Origin: CAYMYN01 sp964394665
GTDB taxonomy: Bacteria > Planctomycetota > UBA1135 > GCA-002686595
Length of the DNA: 64,000 nt
Assembly: GCA_964394665.1 (NCBI GenBank)
Contig: CAYMYN010000021.1
Span: forward strand, 29,539 to 93,538
Direction: 5' to 3'
In this document: in pieces, positions 33,198-41,166 of the stretch
Layout of the letters: each line of letters begins with the position of its first letter
Numbering within the stretch: the stretch's first letter is position 1
Translations under genes and position numbers: made by a program
Notes under the pieces: model-generated
What the model was told of the DNA's origin: nothing
Database searches by the model: none
The model's input: only the letters and a program-made list of their open reading frames with translations

Positions 33198-35545
33198 ATG
33201 TCGGGCGGCTCCTGCTCGGGATCTTGGCGACGGTGGCGCTGGGCCTGGGGGTGTGGATGCTCCTCCCGGGAGACCGGGACCGCGCTCGACCCGCCGCGGG
33301 GCTGCGTCCGGACCTCGAGTCCACGCCGGTCCCCACCGGCCCCGAGGTGGCGCCCGGCGACCGGGGTGGAGCACGCACCGGGGCCCGAAGCGAGGCGAAC
33401 TCGGAGCGCCGGGAGCCGATGGACCTGCGGCTGCGCGCGTTCTGGGCTCGAACCGGTCAGCCGGCCAGGGAAATCGAGATCCGGGTGCAGGGCCTCGACC
33501 CCGAGGGGCATTTTGGGCCGATGTGGAGCTTGGCATCGGATCGGGACGGGGAAGCACGCTTGCCCGGGCTCGCGCGCGGGGATCCGATTCGAGTCCAGGT
33601 GCGGGGAGGGCCGTGGGAGGAGTTCGTCCTCGACTCCGGAGGCGTCGAGACGGAGCTCGTTCTGCGTGTGCCGGAGGCCTATCCACTGCTCGTTCGCGTG
33701 CTGACCCCGGGTGGGACTCCGTGCCCCGGTGCCCGGGTGTTCGCTGTCTCGGCGGGTGCGGAGCCCTGGGACCTCACGGGGGGCCACGAGCTGGGTCTCA
33801 CCGGTGAGGACGGCACCCTGAGTTTGGACGATGCCTTCGGCCTGATCGCGCTGGTGGCCACGGCCGAGTCCTACTCCGCGACTCCCACCCGTCCAATCGG
33901 GCCGGGGCGCCTCGGGCGGGTCCCCGTGGGGGCTGCGCTCCCCAGTCTCGAACTCCGTCTGGGCGAGGGCGGGGCCGGGATCGAGTTGATCGTGCTCGAT
34001 CGGGCGGGACAGCCGGTGGCGGATGCCCGTGCCGTACTTTGGCCCTTCGACATGCCATCCGAGATCGACTCCCGGCCTCCACAAGCGAGCGCGGTCAGCG
34101 ACGACCAGGGCCGGGCGAGCCTCGGCTCCCTGGCCCTCGGTCGATACTTCGCCGACGTCCACCACCTGCGGGCCGGTTCCTGGCGGGGATTGCTGGAGTC
34201 CGGGCCCGGGCTCGGGCGGCGCCACGAGATTCGCCTGACCGAACACGGGACGCTCGTGGTACGTCCCCGCGCGGCAGGGGGGCCCGTGCCCGAGGCAGCG
34301 GTGAGCCTGCGCCTCGAGGGGCGCGCGCTGCGCGGCCGGACCGGGCCGGACGGCGAGGCGCGACTGGCGCACGCAGCCGCCGGTCCCGCCACGCTGGTCG
34401 TGACCCATGCGGCTCTGGGACGGGCGGAAATCCAGGTGGAGATTCCGGCGGGCAGGGTGCTGGTCGTGGAGCCGGTGCTCGAGCGGCGCGGCACCCTGGC
34501 TGGCGTCGTGCGGGATTCGGAGGGGCGGCCCCGCGCCCACTGGCAGGTTCTCGCGATCCCCACGCTGTCGATGGAGGGCGAATCCAGCGTGCGCCAGGCC
34601 ATGACCGACGGGGACGGGCGATTCCAGTTCGTGGGTTGCGCCTGGGTTTCCCACTTGCTCGAGGTTCGGCGGAACCCGACCCAGGCCCTGGCCAACGGGG
34701 ATCTGGAGGGCGTGCGGCCCAATCGGGGGGACCTGGTGATCTTCGTCGAGGACGAACCCCGGGCGGCGAGCGTGCGGGGGCGGCTGGCCGGACACGGAGG
34801 CCTCGGAGCGGTGCGACTACGCTGGGAGCGGGTTGGGGCGGACGCCGCGGGGTACTGGCCCCTCGATCCGGAGGACGGTTCGTTCCTCAGCGGGCCGCTC
34901 GCGGGCGGTCGCTACACGCTCTCAGTCCGAACCGAGGAGCGCGACTACCCGCTGGGGGATGTGGTCGAGCTCCGACCGGGGGAGGTGCGCGACTTGGGCG
35001 TCCTCGCTGTGCCCGCGCCGACGACACTCGAGGTCGAGTGGGGCGGTACCGCCCCCTTCGATTCGGTCGAGATTCGCCTGATCTCCGCCGCGGACCCGAC
35101 GACCTCGGTCGACGGGCCGCACCGGCTGCGCGGCGGCGAACGGCTCGAGCTGAACAACCTGCCCCCCGGCACTTACTGGCTGCTCGCGGAGAAGGGCTTC
35201 ACGCGCGTCTCGAACCGTCGGATCGAGTTGGCCAGCGGTGCGCGGGAGGTCGTGCGGCTCGAACCGGACTCCGGGCATCCCGTGTCCTGGATGCTCGAGA
35301 TCGGGGAACCGGTCGCGGCCGCCTACCGCATCCGCTTGCACGATCGGACCGGCACGCTGCGCGTGGAGGCCGGCTACCCCGCGCTCGCGGGCAGGACGTT
35401 TCTGCTGGCTGCCGTGCTTCCCACGGGGACCTACAGGGTCGAGGTCTGGGCCGGGGAGCGTCTGCTCGATCGTTTCGATGCGGACGTGCCGGAGTCACCG
35501 ACTGGAGACGAGCCCCTCGGCACCTGGCTCCTGGGCGAACGTTGA
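33194..35545 (+). CDS. Membrane-anchored protein with carboxypeptidase regulatory-like repeats
   Basis: 783 residues. One N-terminal membrane segment (MNVGRLLLGILATVALGLGVWMLL) without a clear cleavage site, then a linker (30-75) and a series of about seven beta-sandwich repeats of the CarboxypepD_reg / SpaA type; typical strings are GPDGEARL, LAGVVRDSEGRPRAHWQV, DGDGRFQFVG and LPPGTYWLLAEKG. Such tandem domains build stalks or adhesive surface structures. ATG at 33194 is preceded by GGGAAGGGAG and overlaps the previous stop. Last gene of the exported three-gene unit. Confidence 0.78.
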   Translation: MNVGRLLLGILATVALGLGVWMLLPGDRDRARPAAGLRPDLESTPVPTGPEVAPGDRGGARTGARSEANSERREPMDLRLRAFWARTGQPAREIEIRVQGLDPEGHFGPMWSLASDRDGEARLPGLARGDPIRVQVRGGPWEEFVLDSGGVETELVLRVPEAYPLLVRVLTPGGTPCPGARVFAVSAGAEPWDLTGGHELGLTGEDGTLSLDDAFGLIALVATAESYSATPTRPIGPGRLGRVPVGAALPSLELRLGEGGAGIELIVLDRAGQPVADARAVLWPFDMPSEIDSRPPQASAVSDDQGRASLGSLALGRYFADVHHLRAGSWRGLLESGPGLGRRHEIRLTEHGTLVVRPRAAGGPVPEAAVSLRLEGRALRGRTGPDGEARLAHAAAGPATLVVTHAALGRAEIQVEIPAGRVLVVEPVLERRGTLAGVVRDSEGRPRAHWQVLAIPTLSMEGESSVRQAMTDGDGRFQFVGCAWVSHLLEVRRNPTQALANGDLEGVRPNRGDLVIFVEDEPRAASVRGRLAGHGGLGAVRLRWERVGADAAGYWPLDPEDGSFLSGPLAGGRYTLSVRTEERDYPLGDVVELRPGEVRDLGVLAVPAPTTLEVEWGGTAPFDSVEIRLISAADPTTSVDGPHRLRGGERLELNNLPPGTYWLLAEKGFTRVSNRRIELASGAREVVRLEPDSGHPVSWMLEIGEPVAAAYRIRLHDRTGTLRVEAGYPALAGRTFLLAAVLPTGTYRVEVWAGERLLDRFDADVPESPTGDEPLGTWLLGER

Positions 35546-35638
35546 CCCCCTGGTCGTCACCCCTTGAACCCGATGACGCCGGGGGGTCCCATGCCCACGG
35601 CGATCTCCCCGCGCGAACGACCCTCCCGCAGGTGACCC

Positions 35639-36523
35639 ATGGATGCCCTCGCTTTGCTGTGCACGTTGCATGCGGATGGACCCGCGACCTTGCAGAGGTT
35701 GCGGGGGGCGGGGCTGGGGAGCCTCGAGGCGCTCGGGGGGGTCGGGGCGGAGCGGCTGGGGGAGACGTTGGGGTTGCCGGCGGCGGCGGCGCGGCGGCTG
35801 CTCCGGGAGGCGCGGCACCTCGCCCAGCGGCTGGAGGCGGATCTGCTCGATCGAGACGAAGGAGCGCCTTCCCTGGCGGCGCTGGCGGGACGTCGGCCGG
35901 TCCAGGCCCGGAACCCGGGCTGGCAACGGGGCGAGTCCGGGCCCGCGACGGGCGAGGCCGAGGCCGGGGCCGAGACCCGAGGCGCGGCCGGGCAGCGGCG
36001 GGGCGGTGAGCGGGCGCTGGTCGCGCGCGTGCTCGAGACCTGGCGCGAGCTGGAGGATTCGCCCGTCGAGGCGCGGCCGGATGCGCCTGGGGATGGAGCT
36101 CCCGCGGTGGGAGCACACCCGCGGAGCGCGGCTCGCCCAAGAGAGCTCGGCGCGGCGCACTCCCCAGGGATCGATCCCTCAGGACAGGTCGATGCTTCGG
36201 GTCCGATCGGCGCGCCGCGGCGCGCGGGGCTGGCCCTGGTCGAGCTCGATCGGGGGGTCGCGGCGGAGCTGACCGCCCAGGGCATCGGGGACTCGAACGA
36301 GTTGCTGGGCCGCGATCTCGTGCAGCTCTCGCGCGCGAGCGGCATCGCCTACACGCGGCTGGCGCGGATCGCGTTCCTCGCGCGGCGGGCCGGGGTGGGC
36401 GAGGCGGCCGCGGCACGGGCGAGCGTCGCGCGCTTCTCGCCGGCGGAGTTCCCCGCGGCCGCACTCGGACCGCGCACGACCGCGTCCGGAGGCAGTGAGG
36501 GCGTCGGAGGACCCTTCGCGTAG
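35639..36523 (+). CDS. Protein with two helix-hairpin-helix-like regions
   Basis: 294 residues. The N-terminal 60 residues (LQRLRGAGLGSLEALGGVGAERLGETLGL) and the C-terminal part (VAAELTAQGIGDSNELLGRDLVQLSRASGI) each look like paired helix-hairpin-helix or DUF4332 motifs, separated by a low-complexity Ala/Gly/Pro/Arg linker (90-195). HhH motifs bind DNA backbone non-specifically or mediate protein contacts, so a nucleoid or recombination role is possible. No signal peptide. Function unknown. Confidence 0.6.
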   Translation: MDALALLCTLHADGPATLQRLRGAGLGSLEALGGVGAERLGETLGLPAAAARRLLREARHLAQRLEADLLDRDEGAPSLAALAGRRPVQARNPGWQRGESGPATGEAEAGAETRGAAGQRRGGERALVARVLETWRELEDSPVEARPDAPGDGAPAVGAHPRSAARPRELGAAHSPGIDPSGQVDASGPIGAPRRAGLALVELDRGVAAELTAQGIGDSNELLGRDLVQLSRASGIAYTRLARIAFLARRAGVGEAAAARASVARFSPAEFPAAALGPRTTASGGSEGVGGPFA

Positions 36524-36555
36524 GGGTCTTCCGGCAAGTCCCGCCGCTGCGGGCC

Positions 36556-36561
36556 TATGCT
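36556..36561 (+). promoter_or_regulatory. Possible -10 hexamer
   Basis: TATGCT, eleven bases before the ATG at 36573, implying a very short leader for the next gene. Confidence 0.3.
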
Positions 36562-36572
36562 GGGTCGCAAGG

Positions 36573-37790
36573 ATGGCGCGACTCGACCTGTGCATTCCCG
36601 CGGTGTTCGGCTTGGGCGTGGGCCTGGGCTCGCCGACCGCGATCTCGGCGCCAGCCGCAGAGCGACGAGCTGAGCCTAGCCAAGCGCAAGCTGAGCTCGC
36701 GCAACAGCCAGGGCAGTCCGTGCCCGCCCAGGCGGCCGAACGCGGGCCAGCTTGGGCCGAGCGGCTGCGCGTGGCGCGGGGCGAGGAGTGGATCGAGCTC
36801 GCGGCGGAGCTGGAGCAGGTCGAAGGGCACTTCTGGGTGGCCCGTGAACTCCTGCGACGCGAGCTCGCGCGACGCGTCCTGTCGGGTGCCGGCCGAGCGA
36901 ACGAGTCGGAGGGTGATCTCGAGTCGTTTCTGGCCCGTGGAGCCACGTCGGCCGCCGAGCTCGAGGCCGCGCTACGCGGCGAAGGAGCGCGGGTCCGGGC
37001 GGCGTTCGAGGCCGACCTCACGCCGCGCGTCGCCGCGGCGGTGTTCTTCGAGAGCTCGAGCGAGATCGACGAGCTGCGCGCGGGCCTGGCCCTGCTGCGC
37101 GCGGCGGACGGCGGACCCCTGTGGTTGCGCGACGACGAACGAGCGAGCGTGGCGGCGCGCGTCGAGCTGGCGGCGGAGCTCCTGCGCGCGATGGCGCGGG
37201 ACGGCGAGGCGCTGGCGAAGGCCGGTGCGCCCGGGGCGCGGCTCGACGGGCTCGAGCTGGGGGCCGAACAACTCCTGGCGGCGGCGGCGCTCGCCGAGGA
37301 GGGGGCGCGCCGCCGTCGGATCGGCGCCTGCTTCGCGGCCCTGGAGCGCGGCGCGGCGCGCGTGCTCGAGGGGCTCGAGACGCCGGCCCTGCGCGCTCAG
37401 CGCGAGCCGGAGCTGCGGCGGCGCGAAGCTGGGCGGGCGCGCGCCGAGGAGCTGCTCCGCGAGGTGCGCGGCCTCGCGCCCGACACCCCCGAAGGGCGGG
37501 AGGCACCCGAGGACCTCGCGTCGCTCCCGACCGAGCTGCGCCACGGGCTCGCGCGGCGCAGCGCCCTCGAGGCCCTGGCCCACGATCCGCTCGCCGCCGA
37601 GCCCGCCTACCACGTCGGCCGGGCGACCCAGGTCCTCGACGGCGAGCTCGAAGCGTCGGGCTGGTTCGAGCGCTTCCTCGCGTTGCGGGGCATCCGCCCA
37701 CGCGACCCCAGATCCTGGAAGGACCGCCAGCTCGACGCGGCCGAGGAGTTCGCCCTGGCTCGGCTGCTCTCGGCGCTCGAGCCGCGCTGA
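36573..37790 (+). CDS. Exported helical protein of unknown function
   Basis: 405 residues. The start MARLDLCIPAVFGLGVGLGS looks like a signal peptide, though weak. The rest is almost wholly alpha-helical and rich in Glu, Arg and Ala (ELAAELEQVEGHFWVARELLRREL), with a TPR-like end (DPLAAEPAYHVGRATQVLDGELEASGWFERFL, split here by motif). No catalytic motif seen. It may be a periplasmic scaffold. ATG at 36573 is preceded by AAGG. A 295-base spacer follows. Confidence 0.6.
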   Translation: MARLDLCIPAVFGLGVGLGSPTAISAPAAERRAEPSQAQAELAQQPGQSVPAQAAERGPAWAERLRVARGEEWIELAAELEQVEGHFWVARELLRRELARRVLSGAGRANESEGDLESFLARGATSAAELEAALRGEGARVRAAFEADLTPRVAAAVFFESSSEIDELRAGLALLRAADGGPLWLRDDERASVAARVELAAELLRAMARDGEALAKAGAPGARLDGLELGAEQLLAAAALAEEGARRRRIGACFAALERGAARVLEGLETPALRAQREPELRRREAGRARAEELLREVRGLAPDTPEGREAPEDLASLPTELRHGLARRSALEALAHDPLAAEPAYHVGRATQVLDGELEASGWFERFLALRGIRPRDPRSWKDRQLDAAEEFALARLLSALEPR

Positions 37791-37943
37791 GGGGAGGGGC
37801 GTTGCAGCCCGCGCCGAGCGACCGCCGTTCGCGGGTCGGGCATCGCGCGCGCGGCGAGCCCCCGCGCGCCGCCCCGGGCCGTCTCGATCCTGGACCGCGC
37901 CCGGACCCGGGGCACCCGGGATCCGGCCCTTCGCGCAGGGCCG

Positions 37944-37949
37944 TATACT
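37944..37949 (+). promoter_or_regulatory. -10 hexamer TATACT in the spacer before the aminotransferase gene
   Basis: TATACT in very GC-rich surroundings (37791-38085 holds no gene) is the best consensus -10 in the window. It is 136 bases before the TTG start of the aminotransferase; no TTGACA-like -35 is apparent. Confidence 0.4.
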
Positions 37950-38085
37950 GCCTGTCCGGATCGGGCGCCTGTGCAGAAGCCCGATCGCTCGCCCCTGCAA
38001 CGCGGCGCGCGCGCTCCCCTTCGGCGGAGCTCGCCGCGCTCCGCGCGGCGACCCCCGAGCCGCCCGTCCCCGGAGCCCACGACCC

Positions 38086-39339
38086 TTGAGCCGGACCTTG
38101 ACCGACCCCCGCGAGACCGCGCTGATCCCCGTCGCGGCCGATCGCCCGGGCGACGACCCCATCTTCGCCCTCAACGCCGAGGCGCTGCGGCGCGCGGCGC
38201 AGGGCGAGGACATCCTCAACGCGACCCTGGGCGCGCTGATGGACGACGGGGGGCACCTGTGCCTGATGCCCTCGGTGACGGAGGCCATCGGGCGCATCGA
38301 CCCCGAGCAGGCCGCGGCCTACGCGCCGATCTCCGGCGACCCGGACTTCCGGCGCGCGGTGATCGCCGACGCCTTCGGCGACAGCGAGCTCGGCGAGCGC
38401 GCGATCGCGGTCGCGACCGCTGGCGCGACCGGCGCCCTGCTGCACGCGGTGACCTGTTTCCTCGAGCCCGGCCAGGCGTTGCTCACGACGAGCTACTTCT
38501 GGTCGCCCTACCGCATCATCGCCAACCACACCCAGCGCGCCCTGGAGGTCTTCGACATGTTCGACGCCCAGGGCGCCTTCGATGCGCGCGCCTTCGAGAA
38601 GGGTCTGGCGGCCCTGCTCGCGCGCCAGGGCCGGGCGCTGGTGATCTTCAACTTCCCCTGCCACAACCCGACCGGGTACTCCCTCGACGACGCGGAGTGG
38701 GAGCGCGTGGCCACGATCGTCGAACGCCACGCCGACCGCGGCCGGATCGCGTTCCTGATCGACTTCGCCTACGCGCACTTCGGCTCCCAGGCCTCGCGCG
38801 GCTGGGTGCGCCACGCCGAGCGCATCGCGCGCTCGGCGCAGCTCCTGGTGGCTTGGACGGCTTCGAAGGCCTTCGCGCAATACGGGGCGCGGGTCGGCGC
38901 GCTGATCGCCGTGCACGGGGAAGCCGACGAGCGCCGACGGCTGGCCAACGCCCTGGGCTACGCCTGCCGCGGGACCTGGTCGAACTGCAACCACCTGGGG
39001 CTGCTGGCCATCGCGCGGTTGCTCGAGGACCCCGAGCTGCGCCGGCGCAGCCAGCTCGAGCGCCGCGGGCTCGTCGACCTCCTGGCCGAGCGCGTCGCGG
39101 CCTTCAACGCCCACGCCTCCCGCGCGGGGCTGCGCTACCCGCGCTACGAGGGCGGCTTCTTCGTCTCGGTCTTCACGCCGGACACCGAGCGCACGGCCGC
39201 GCTCATGCGCGAGCGCGGCGTCTTCGTCGTGCCGATGAAGGGCGCGGTGCGCGCGGCCCTGTGCTCGACGCCGGCCGCGGCCGTGCCGCGCCTGGTCGAG
39301 GCCTTGGCCGAGGGCGTGCGCGCCGCGGAGGGCGCGTGA
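38086..39339 (+). CDS. Class I/II PLP aminotransferase (aspartate/aromatic type)
   Basis: 417 residues. Fold-type I landmarks: substrate-side PCHNPTG (191-197), Asp226 for the pyridine nitrogen (FLIDFAYAHFG), and the Schiff-base lysine in WTASKAFAQYGARVG (Lys261). The active-site region matches AspC/TyrB-like enzymes. It would exchange amino groups between an amino acid and a 2-oxo acid in the cytosol; the substrate is not fixed by sequence. The TTG at 38086 is the most upstream sensible start; another TTG is at 38098. Its stop overlaps the GTG of the phosphoribosyltransferase gene (GTGA), so the two are coupled. Confidence 0.87.
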   Translation: MSRTLTDPRETALIPVAADRPGDDPIFALNAEALRRAAQGEDILNATLGALMDDGGHLCLMPSVTEAIGRIDPEQAAAYAPISGDPDFRRAVIADAFGDSELGERAIAVATAGATGALLHAVTCFLEPGQALLTTSYFWSPYRIIANHTQRALEVFDMFDAQGAFDARAFEKGLAALLARQGRALVIFNFPCHNPTGYSLDDAEWERVATIVERHADRGRIAFLIDFAYAHFGSQASRGWVRHAERIARSAQLLVAWTASKAFAQYGARVGALIAVHGEADERRRLANALGYACRGTWSNCNHLGLLAIARLLEDPELRRRSQLERRGLVDLLAERVAAFNAHASRAGLRYPRYEGGFFVSVFTPDTERTAALMRERGVFVVPMKGAVRAALCSTPAAAVPRLVEALAEGVRAAEGA

Positions 39340-40193
39340 GCCGCGAGGTGGACCTCGAGCACGAGCACGAGCACGAGCTCGTGCCGCGGGGCAGCGGCCC
39401 GCGGCGGGCGTCGGCGCTGTTCGAGCTCGAGCATCGCTACGGCCCGCGCGTGCACCTGGTCTCGACGCCCTACCTGCGCAGCGCCCTGGCGCGGTTGAGC
39501 TCGCCCGGCACCGAGCTCGCCGACGTGTTGCGCATCCTGCGCACGGTCTACGAGACGCTGCTGATCCTGGCCTCGCGCGAGTTGCCCGAGGTGCGCACCG
39601 AGGTCCCGACCCGCATGGCCACCCGCCACCCCGAGGCGGGCCTGTGGCGCGGGAGCGTGCTCGACCCGGCCACGCAGGTCGTGATCGTGGACGTGATCCG
39701 CGCCGGCATCGTGCCCTCGCAGACCTGCTTCGAGCGCCTGCTCGACGTGCTGCCCAACGAGAACGTGCGCCTCGACCACCTGAACCTGGCGCGCGTCGCC
39801 GGGCCGTCGGGCCACGTCGATCACGTCGACCTCTCGGGCAGCAAGATCGGCGGCTCGGTCGAGGGCGCGTTGTTGCTGCTGCCCGATCCGATGGGCGCCA
39901 CGGGCGCGACGACGGTGCGCGTGATCGAGCACTACCTCGCGCAGCACGGCCGCCCGTACAAGATCCTGTGCCTGCCGACCATCGCCACGCCTGAGTACCT
40001 GCGCCGTGTGCTGGGCGCGTTCCCCGAGCTGGTGGTCTACGCCGCGCGCCTCGACCGCGGCCTCTCGCCCGCCGACGTGCTCGAGACGCCGCCCGGCACG
40101 CACTGGGAGCGCGAGCGCGGCCTCGACGACCACGACTACATCGTCCCCGGGGCCGGCGGCCTGGGCGAGGTGCTCAACAACTCCTGGGTCTGA
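39336..40193 (+). CDS. Uracil phosphoribosyltransferase-like protein, divergent
   Basis: 285 residues, about 75 longer than typical Upp. The PRPP-binding loop is LLLPDPMGATGATTVRVI; downstream YAARLDRGL and DYIVPGAGGLGEVLNN correspond to the YTASIDQGL and GYIIPGLGDAGD regions of Upp. The usual uracil loop thus reads PGAGGLGE, which may alter base specificity. An N-terminal extension begins with an acidic His-Glu stretch (LEHEHEHEL). It would convert uracil or a related base and PRPP into the nucleotide. The GTG start overlaps the aminotransferase stop. Confidence 0.75.
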   Translation: MSREVDLEHEHEHELVPRGSGPRRASALFELEHRYGPRVHLVSTPYLRSALARLSSPGTELADVLRILRTVYETLLILASRELPEVRTEVPTRMATRHPEAGLWRGSVLDPATQVVIVDVIRAGIVPSQTCFERLLDVLPNENVRLDHLNLARVAGPSGHVDHVDLSGSKIGGSVEGALLLLPDPMGATGATTVRVIEHYLAQHGRPYKILCLPTIATPEYLRRVLGAFPELVVYAARLDRGLSPADVLETPPGTHWERERGLDDHDYIVPGAGGLGEVLNNSWV

Positions 40194-40230
40194 CCCGCGA
40201 CTCGACTCCGGCTCTCGCGCGGCCCGGCCC

Positions 40231-40443
40231 ATGTCCCACCGCAACCGTGCGCAACGCGTCGGAGCCGTGGGCGACGGCATGGCCGGCTGGGCGACCGCCC
40301 GGCGCTCGGTCGCGGCGGGCCTCGACGTCACGCCCTACGACACGGGCCGCGACAGGAGCGGCGCCGGGCGGGTCGAGGGCGCGTATCCCTCCGGAATGGC
40401 TCTGGCCGAGACCCTCCTGGGCCGCGCTCGGAGCCGGGAGTGA
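40231..40443 (+). pseudogene. Degenerate fragment of an NAD-binding 3-hydroxyisobutyrate dehydrogenase-like gene
   Basis: A 70-codon frame from ATG 40231. Residues 9-33 (RVGAVGDGMAGWATARR then SVAAGLDVTPYD) align by eye with the Rossmann start of beta-hydroxyacid dehydrogenases (vGfIGLGxMGxpMAR...LxxAGhdVTvyD), with GxGxxG changed to GDGMAG. There is no substrate or catalytic domain; the frame ends after a further 35 unrelated residues. It is likely a decayed remnant lying between upp-like and ABC genes, or a tiny novel protein. Confidence 0.4.
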
Positions 40444-40461
40444 GCGGGCCGCGGGCGTGCG

Positions 40462-41166
40462 ATGGTCGCGAGGAACACCAAGACGACGGGATCCGGCGCG
40501 GCCGCGGTGCGGCTGGTGGAGGCCGTGCGTCGTTACGACTCCGGGTCCGGCGCGGTGCCCGCCCTGCGCGGCGTGAGCCTCGAGGTCGCGCGCGGGGAAC
40601 GGGTGGCCCTGGTGGGGCCGTCGGGCTGCGGCAAATCGACTTTGCTGCACCTCGTCTCGGGCGTCGACCGCGCCGACTCGGGGGAGGTGTGGGTCTTCGG
40701 CCGCGAGTTGGGCGCCGCGCACGAACGGGAACTGGTCGAGCTGCGCCGGCGCGTGGTGGGGGTCGTGTTCCAGGGCTTCCACCTGATGCCGAACCTCACG
40801 GTCGAGGAGAACGTGGCCCTGCCCCTGGCCCTCGCCGGCCGGCGCGACCCGGCGCGCGTCGGCGCGTTGCTCGAGCGCGTGGGATTGGGCGCGCGCCGTC
40901 GGCACGTGCCCGCGGAGCTCTCCGGCGGCGAGCAGCAGCGCACCGCCATCGCGCGCGCCCTCGTGCACGCTCCGTCGCTGCTCGTCGCGGACGAGCCCAC
41001 CGGCAACCTCGACAGCGAGACCGGCCAGCGCGTGCTCGAGCTGCTGTGGGAGCTCTCGGGCGAGGAGGGCACGACCCTGCTGCTGGTGACCCACGACCCC
41101 GAGCTCGCGCGGCGCGCCGAGCGCGTCGTCAGGCTGCGGGACGGCCTGCTCGAGAGCGGCGGATGA
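40462..41166 (+). CDS. ABC transporter ATPase (LolD/MacB/AttE type)
   Basis: 234 residues. Walker A GPSGCGKST (52-60), Q-loop VVFQGFHLMPNLTVEEN, signature LSGGEQQR, Walker B LLVADEP with GNLDSETG, and the H-loop LVTHDPEL, all typical of the MacB/LolD class that works with FtsX-like permeases to extrude lipoproteins or lipids rather than import solutes. The ATG at 40462 starts 18 bases after the preceding frame. Its stop overlaps the start of the permease gene (ATGA). First gene of an att-like operon. Confidence 0.9.
   Translation: MVARNTKTTGSGAAAVRLVEAVRRYDSGSGAVPALRGVSLEVARGERVALVGPSGCGKSTLLHLVSGVDRADSGEVWVFGRELGAAHERELVELRRRVVGVVFQGFHLMPNLTVEENVALPLALAGRRDPARVGALLERVGLGARRRHVPAELSGGEQQRTAIARALVHAPSLLVADEPTGNLDSETGQRVLELLWELSGEEGTTLLLVTHDPELARRAERVVRLRDGLLESGG

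Noticed and set aside
39354..39380. Glu-His stretch at the start of the Upp-like protein considered as a metal-binding tag or vector artefact
   Set aside because: It alternates Glu and His in native codons within a normal coding context; too short to assign a function.
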